From contig JASLAV010000771.1 in the NCBI GenBank assembly GCA_030146905.1, positions 1-5,376 on the forward strand: a stretch of 5,376 nucleotides of DNA, read 5' to 3'. Every line of letters begins with the position of its first letter. The stretch's first letter is position 1. A program made the position numbers and the translations under genes. Source of the stretch: Lentzea sp. (GTDB taxonomy: Bacteria > Actinomycetota > Actinomycetes > Mycobacteriales > Pseudonocardiaceae). Positions 1-5,376 of this stretch are shown here, in pieces. The notes beneath the pieces were generated by a model. The model was not told where the DNA came from. It worked only from the letters and a program-made list of their open reading frames with translations, and searched no databases.

Positions 1-1951
<1,951 letters not shown>

Positions 1952-2065
1952 GGCGGTCTCCTGCGCACCACCGCCGGTGAGATCCTCGCCGGCCTCACGA
2001 CCGACGGGGCCACGCGGCACCCGATCGCCCTGTTCGACCCTGCTCGCTTGAGAGGCGGAGCATGA
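1952..2065 (+). pseudogene. Remnant: C-terminal tail of an FAD-dependent amine oxidase (DAO/monomeric sarcosine oxidase-like)
   Basis: Directly after the upstream TGA, the same frame stays open for 37 codons to a TGA at 2063-2065. It reads GGLLRTTAGEILAG, then LTTDGATRHPIAL, then FDPARLRGGA. This resembles the C-terminal end of DAO-family flavoenzymes such as monomeric sarcosine oxidase, where a conserved helix (GEILAdL-x-x-dG) is followed by a short proline-rich segment ending in R-(F/L). There is no ATG or GTG in this frame, and no FAD domain precedes it. It is therefore read as the scar of a deleted gene rather than a working small gene. Its stop overlaps the Rieske start as ATGA, the arrangement expected if the lost gene was once translationally coupled to the oxygenase. 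The family match is from memory, by eye, over a short stretch. Confidence 0.6.
2050..2060 (+). promoter_or_regulatory. Ribosome binding site for the Rieske oxygenase gene
   Basis: The purine-rich run GAGAGGCGGAG lies just before the ATG at 2062. Its GAGAGG part ends 6 nt upstream of the start, a normal Shine-Dalgarno distance. This supports ATG 2062 as the start, as does the fit of the N-terminus to the family. The site lies within the tail of the oxidase remnant. Confidence 0.6.
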
Positions 2066-3174
2066 CAGGCAGCCTGATCTCCACCCTTGAGGGCCGCTAC
2101 TACACCGATCCCGCGATCTTCGCGCAGGAGCAGGCGGAGATCTTCGAGAGGATGTGGTTCTGCGCGGTCCGCGCGAGCGACCTCGCGAAACCCGGTGACT
2201 TCCGCACCGTGCAGGTCGGGCGCGAGAGCGTGCTCATCGCGCGGGACCGCCACGGCGGGCTCAACGCGTTCCTCAACGTCTGCCGCCACCGCGGCGCGCG
2301 CATCTGCGTCGAAGAGACCGGCAGCGTCAAAAGGGCGTTCCAGTGCCTTTACCACGCCTGGACTTATTCGTTGGACGGTAAGCTGATCGCCGCACCGAAT
2401 CTCACCTCAATGCCAGACGTCGATCGCGTTGAGTACGGGCTGAAAAAGGTCCATTCGCGCGAATGGCTCGGCTACGTGTGGGTGAACCTCGACGAAAGTC
2501 CTCCGAGCTTTGAGGACGACGTCCTGAGCGCCGTCACCGAACGCCTCGGCAGCCTCGACGCCATCGACGGGTACGAGATCGACCGGCTGTCCGCGGGCAG
2601 GCGGATCGTCTACGACGTCAAGGCCAACTGGAAGCTGATCATCGAGAACTTCATGGAGTGCTACCACTGCGCGACGATCCACCCCGAGCTCACCGAGGTG
2701 CTGCCCGAGTTCGCCGACGGCTACGCGGCCCAGTACTACGTCGGGCACGGCGCCGAGTTCGGCGACGAGATCAGGGGTTTCACCGTCGACGGTGGTGAGG
2801 GCCTCGGCAAGCTCACCGCGCTGGACGAGGAGAGGGACCGCAAGTACTACGCCATCACGGTCAAGCCGCAGGTGTTCATCAACCTCGTGCCGGACCACGT
2901 CATCCTGCGCCGCATGTACCCGGTGGCCGTCGACAGGACCGTCGTCGAGTGCGACTGGCTCTACGCCAGGGAAGTGGTCGACACCGGCCGTGACGTCTCT
3001 CGCTCGGTCGAGTTGTTCCACCGGGTGAACGAACAGGACTTCGAAGCCTGTGAGAGATGCCAGCCCGCGATGGCCTCACGTGCCTACGCGCACGGCGGAG
3101 TGCTGGTGCCGTCGGAGCACCACATCGGCGAATTCCACGCGTGGGTGGTCAACAAACTCGAATCAGCCGACTAG
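2062..3174 (+). CDS. Rieske non-heme iron oxygenase alpha subunit, quaternary-ammonium demethylase type (GbcA/CntA-like)
   Basis: Complete at 370 aa, within the usual size for the glycine betaine/carnitine/stachydrine group of Rieske oxygenases. These use O2 and electrons from a separate reductase to hydroxylate an N-methyl or neighbouring carbon, releasing formaldehyde or an aldehyde. The N-terminus (YYTDPAIFAQEQAEIFERMW) fits the family start. The [2Fe-2S] site is C74-x-H76 and C95-x2-H98; the spacer between the pairs is 18 residues. The catalytic domain has NWKLIIENFMECYHCATIHP, with H202 and H207 as iron ligands and D326 (NEQDFEACERCQ) the likely third. E199, three residues before H202, takes the inter-subunit electron-bridging place; a glutamate there is typical of the CntA-like group, where benzoate- and naphthalene-type enzymes have aspartate. 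No reductase gene is in the window. The FAD-GcvT gene upstream suggests successive N-demethylation. Codons 90-150 have unusually many A/T endings. Family confidence is high; substrate is unknown. Confidence 0.92.
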   Translation: MTGSLISTLEGRYYTDPAIFAQEQAEIFERMWFCAVRASDLAKPGDFRTVQVGRESVLIARDRHGGLNAFLNVCRHRGARICVEETGSVKRAFQCLYHAWTYSLDGKLIAAPNLTSMPDVDRVEYGLKKVHSREWLGYVWVNLDESPPSFEDDVLSAVTERLGSLDAIDGYEIDRLSAGRRIVYDVKANWKLIIENFMECYHCATIHPELTEVLPEFADGYAAQYYVGHGAEFGDEIRGFTVDGGEGLGKLTALDEERDRKYYAITVKPQVFINLVPDHVILRRMYPVAVDRTVVECDWLYAREVVDTGRDVSRSVELFHRVNEQDFEACERCQPAMASRAYAHGGVLVPSEHHIGEFHAWVVNKLESAD

Positions 3175-3218
3175 GGGATCGACGCATCACCCGTAGCACG
3201 CGAAAGCTTGCACAGGTG
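3175..3218 (+). other. Spacer between the Rieske gene and the small ORF
   Basis: Forty-four bases with no recognisable promoter, operator or hairpin terminator. The spacing is short enough for the small ORF to be read on the same transcript as the oxygenase. Confidence 0.4.
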
Positions 3219-3488
3219 ATGGAGCAGACGGATCTCTTGCTCCCGGACGGGGAGCACGATCTCCTCCGCCGCATCCGGCAACTGGCCGAGCGAGCGGAAC
3301 GGACGGCGCACAACAGGTCCAACTTCGTGGGACCGCCGCCGTCGCAGGAACACCTGGACATCCTCGCGGAGATCAGAGCGCTCTCCGAGGAGATGACGAC
3401 CAGTACGAGCACCACGGCAAGACGGGCCGAGGCGTTGCCCCGGCCCGCCAGACCCGCGGACGACCTCATCGTCCCCGGGATGTTGTAA
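3219..3488 (+). CDS. Small hypothetical protein, 89 aa
   Basis: I do not recognise this protein. ATG at 3219 (or the adjacent GTG at 3216) opens 89 codons ending in TAA. Third positions are mostly G or C, as expected for real coding in this genome, though A/T endings (GAT, CAA, CGA, AGA, AGT, GCA) are somewhat commoner than in the neighbours. The product is hydrophilic and charged. It has two likely amphipathic helices (HDLLRRIRQLAERAER near residues 13-28, and HLDILAEIRALSEEM near 45-59), separated by a short GPPP turn, then a Thr/Ser-rich and Pro/Arg-rich tail ending VPGML. There is no signal peptide, membrane segment or cysteine. The frame stays open upstream to 3057 inside the Rieske gene, but that extension reads as out-of-frame shadow. 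It starts 44 nt after the Rieske stop with only a weak purine stretch (CAGG) before it, so co-transcription is possible but unproven. Confidence 0.55.
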   Translation: MEQTDLLLPDGEHDLLRRIRQLAERAERTAHNRSNFVGPPPSQEHLDILAEIRALSEEMTTSTSTTARRAEALPRPARPADDLIVPGML

Positions 3489-3491
3489 CCG

Positions 3492-5376
3492 TCAGCGGCG
3501 CTGGCCGCGGACCATCTTCACGAGACCCTTCATCGTCTCCTCGAGCCCGGAGCCGAACGGGTTGTCGTGCACCAGGTACGTCCACGTCGAGCTGGGGCGC
3601 TTCACCCCGGCGTCGGCGAGGTCGTAACCGTCGTCGCTGATCTTGGCCGCCTCGTACTTCTCCCTGGTCAGCTCCCACGACTCCGGCACGATCTTGTTGA
3701 ACGCCGGGATGGCCTCGCGGTGGAACTCGTCCAGCGGGTTCTGCCGTGCCAGCGCGCGCAGGTGGATGCCCTCGCGCAGGTCCGACAGGAACGTCAGGTG
3801 GTGCGTCCACAGGTCGTCGAGGAAGAACAGCGTGATCTTGCGGGCGGCGTCGGCGGCCACCTCGTCGGACACGCCTTCCTTGGGACCGAGCTTCTCGAAC
3901 GCCGCGTCGGTGCGCAGCACCACGTCGCGGTGCTTGAGCAGCAGGTCGCGCTGGTGCTCGATGAGCTTGTTGTAGCGCCACGTGTTGCGGTGGATCTCCA
4001 GGTTCACGCCCTCCGCGACGCGCTGCGCGTGCTCGAAGGTGTGCAGCAGGCCCTTGTCCCGCACCCGGCCGTCGTTGTCCACTTCGGACGGATCCTCGGC
4101 GTCCGGTGCGTACTGGGAGATCAGCTCGTCGTGCATCGACGAGAAGAACACCGAACCACCGGGGTCGCCCTGGCGTCCCGCGCGGCCGCGCAGCTGGTCG
4201 TCCAGGCGCGACGACGAGTGCCGCCCGGTGCCGATCACGTACAGGCCGCCGAGCTCGGCGATGCGGTCGTGGTCCTCGCCCTCGTGACCGCCGAGGCGGA
4301 TGTCCGTGCCGCGACCGGCCATCTGCGTGGAGACGGTGATGCGCCGGTACGAGCCGGCGTCGGCGATGATCGACGCCTCCTCCGCGTCGTTCTTCGCGTT
4401 CAGCACCACGCACTCGAGGCCCGCGTCGCGCAGCTTGGAGGAGATCCGCTCCGACTCCGCGACGTCGAGCGTGCCGACGAGGATCGGCCGCCCGGTCTCG
4501 TGGACGGTCTTGATCTCCTCGACGATCGCGTCTTCCTTCTGCTCCAGCGTCGCGTAGAGCCGGAAGTGCTCGTCGGAGCGGATGTTCTCCTTGTTCGGCG
4601 GGATCACGAGCACTTCCAGCTCGTAGAACTCGCGCAGGGTCTCGGCGACGGCGACGGCGGTACCGGTCATGCCGCAGCGCGTGGGGTACCGCGACAGCAG
4701 CGCCTGCACCGTCATCGAGTCGAGGATCTCGCCGGACTCGGTCGTCTGCACGTTCTCCTTGGCCTCGACCGCGGCCTGCAGGCCGTCCGGCCACCGCTGC
4801 AGCTTCGCGACGCGGCCGCGGGTGTCGTTGATCAGGTGCACCTTGCCGTCGCGCACGATGTAGTCGACGTCCCGGTGCAGCAGCACCTGCGCGTGCAGGG
4901 CGACGTTCACCTTCGACAGCGTGGAGGTGACGTGCTCCTGCGAGTACAGGTCGATCTCACCGAGCGCGCGCTCGACGGCCTCGGAGCCGGCGCCGGTGAG
5001 GAAGACGTTGCGCTCCTCGTCGTCGATCTCGTAGTGCAGGTTCTGGCGCAGCCGCTTCACCAGGTCGGCGATGACGGGGTCGGCCGCCTCCGAACTGGTC
5101 GAGCCGGCCAGCACGAGCGGCACGCGGGCCTCGTCGACGAGCACCGAGTCGGCCTCGTCGATCAGCGCGACCTCCGGCTCCGGCACGATCAGGTTGTCCG
5201 GGCTCGTGACGATCCGGTCGCGCAGGATGTCGAACCCGATCTCGCTGACCGGCGCGTACGTGACCTCGCGCTGGTAGGCCTCGCGGCGCTCGTCGGCCTT
5301 CGAGCTGCCGTTGATCCAGCCCACGGTGACGCCGAGCAGCCCGTACAGCGGGCCCATCCACTCCGCGTCGCGCTGG
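3492..5376 (-). CDS. secA2: Accessory Sec translocase ATPase SecA2 (5' partial)
   Basis: SecA2 is a cytoplasmic/membrane-peripheral ATPase that exports a subset of proteins through SecYEG beside the housekeeping SecA1. About 627 C-terminal residues are present; the start and the Walker A part lie beyond the right edge. Visible motifs: DEADSVLVDEAR (5124-5159, Walker B/DEAD; the second position differs from the DEVDS common in SecA1), GMTGTA (4656-4673), STQMAGRGTDI (about 4300-4332) and DDQLRGRAGRQGDPG (about 4160-4205). The helical scaffold (NTWRYNKLIEHQRD, then the LREGIHLRALARQNPLDEF segment) follows. Between these last two there are only a few dozen residues, far fewer than in SecA1, so the helical wing domain appears absent, as known for mycobacterial SecA2. 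The C-terminus ends KMVRGQRR without the cysteine-rich zinc site of SecA1. Both points favour SecA2. It converges on the small ORF, whose stop is 3 nt from its own. No substrate gene or SecY2 is in view. Confidence 0.94.
   Translation of the reverse strand, partial: QRDAEWMGPLYGLLGVTVGWINGSSKADERREAYQREVTYAPVSEIGFDILRDRIVTSPDNLIVPEPEVALIDEADSVLVDEARVPLVLAGSTSSEAADPVIADLVKRLRQNLHYEIDDEERNVFLTGAGSEAVERALGEIDLYSQEHVTSTLSKVNVALHAQVLLHRDVDYIVRDGKVHLINDTRGRVAKLQRWPDGLQAAVEAKENVQTTESGEILDSMTVQALLSRYPTRCGMTGTAVAVAETLREFYELEVLVIPPNKENIRSDEHFRLYATLEQKEDAIVEEIKTVHETGRPILVGTLDVAESERISSKLRDAGLECVVLNAKNDAEEASIIADAGSYRRITVSTQMAGRGTDIRLGGHEGEDHDRIAELGGLYVIGTGRHSSSRLDDQLRGRAGRQGDPGGSVFFSSMHDELISQYAPDAEDPSEVDNDGRVRDKGLLHTFEHAQRVAEGVNLEIHRNTWRYNKLIEHQRDLLLKHRDVVLRTDAAFEKLGPKEGVSDEVAADAARKITLFFLDDLWTHHLTFLSDLREGIHLRALARQNPLDEFHREAIPAFNKIVPESWELTREKYEAAKISDDGYDLADAGVKRPSSTWTYLVHDNPFGSGLEETMKGLVKMVRGQRR

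Noticed and set aside
2407..3021. Long open frame on the minus strand opposite the Rieske gene
   Set aside because: It is a codon-bias mirror of a gene with intact Rieske and iron motifs, and its Val/Asp/His-rich composition is typical of antisense shadows in high-GC DNA.
3149..3469. Minus-strand frame opposite the 89-aa ORF
   Set aside because: Its Ser/Arg/Cys-rich translation is typical of a shadow frame, and the plus strand has better third-position G/C periodicity.
3495..3508. GCGGC / GCCGC hairpin with a 4-nt loop just after the small ORF, as a possible terminator
   Set aside because: Only 5 bp of stem and no T run on either side. It lies in the last codons of secA2, and such short GC palindromes are frequent by chance here.
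3466..4794. Long alternative minus-strand frame within secA2
   Set aside because: It is an extremely Arg/Ala/Gly-rich out-of-frame shadow; the secA2 frame carries all the helicase motifs.

Overview
The window is high-GC DNA with strong G/C preference at third codon positions. It carries an actinobacterial-type accessory SecA2 translocase, which suggests an actinomycete. A Pseudonocardiales-like genus is a reasonable guess, but this is inference; no rRNA or other taxonomic marker is present.

Layout. Bases 1-85 are an almost perfect inverted copy of 154-238 (84 of 85 positions). The left edge therefore folds back on itself, and normal coding sequence can be trusted only from about 86. From there to 1951 (+) runs the 3' part of a large FAD-dependent oxidoreductase fused to a GcvT (folate-binding aminomethyltransferase) domain, of the dimethylglycine/sarcosine dehydrogenase type. 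Its N-terminal FAD-binding part is missing. The 110 bases before the next gene are not an ordinary spacer. Read in frame, they look like the last ~37 codons of another FAD-dependent amine oxidase (monomeric sarcosine oxidase-like) whose stop overlaps the next start as ATGA. Next is a complete Rieske non-heme iron oxygenase alpha subunit (2062-3174, +) of the glycine betaine/carnitine/stachydrine demethylase type, then a small unknown ORF (3219-3488, +). On the minus strand, from 3492 to the right edge, lies the 3' part of secA2, convergent with the small ORF and only 3 nt away.

How the genes work together. A Rieske oxygenase that removes an N-methyl group from a quaternary ammonium compound, plus an FAD-GcvT fusion that demethylates a tertiary or secondary methylamine onto tetrahydrofolate, make a plausible stepwise N-demethylation pathway. 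Glycine betaine to dimethylglycine to sarcosine is one example. The reductase partner of the Rieske protein is not in the window, and the substrate cannot be fixed from sequence alone. secA2 belongs to a separate protein-export function and is probably an unrelated neighbour. I see no CRISPR array, tRNA, rRNA, insertion sequence or phage gene. The most unusual signals are the terminal foldback, the amine-oxidase tail remnant, and a patch of A/T-ending codons inside the Rieske gene.
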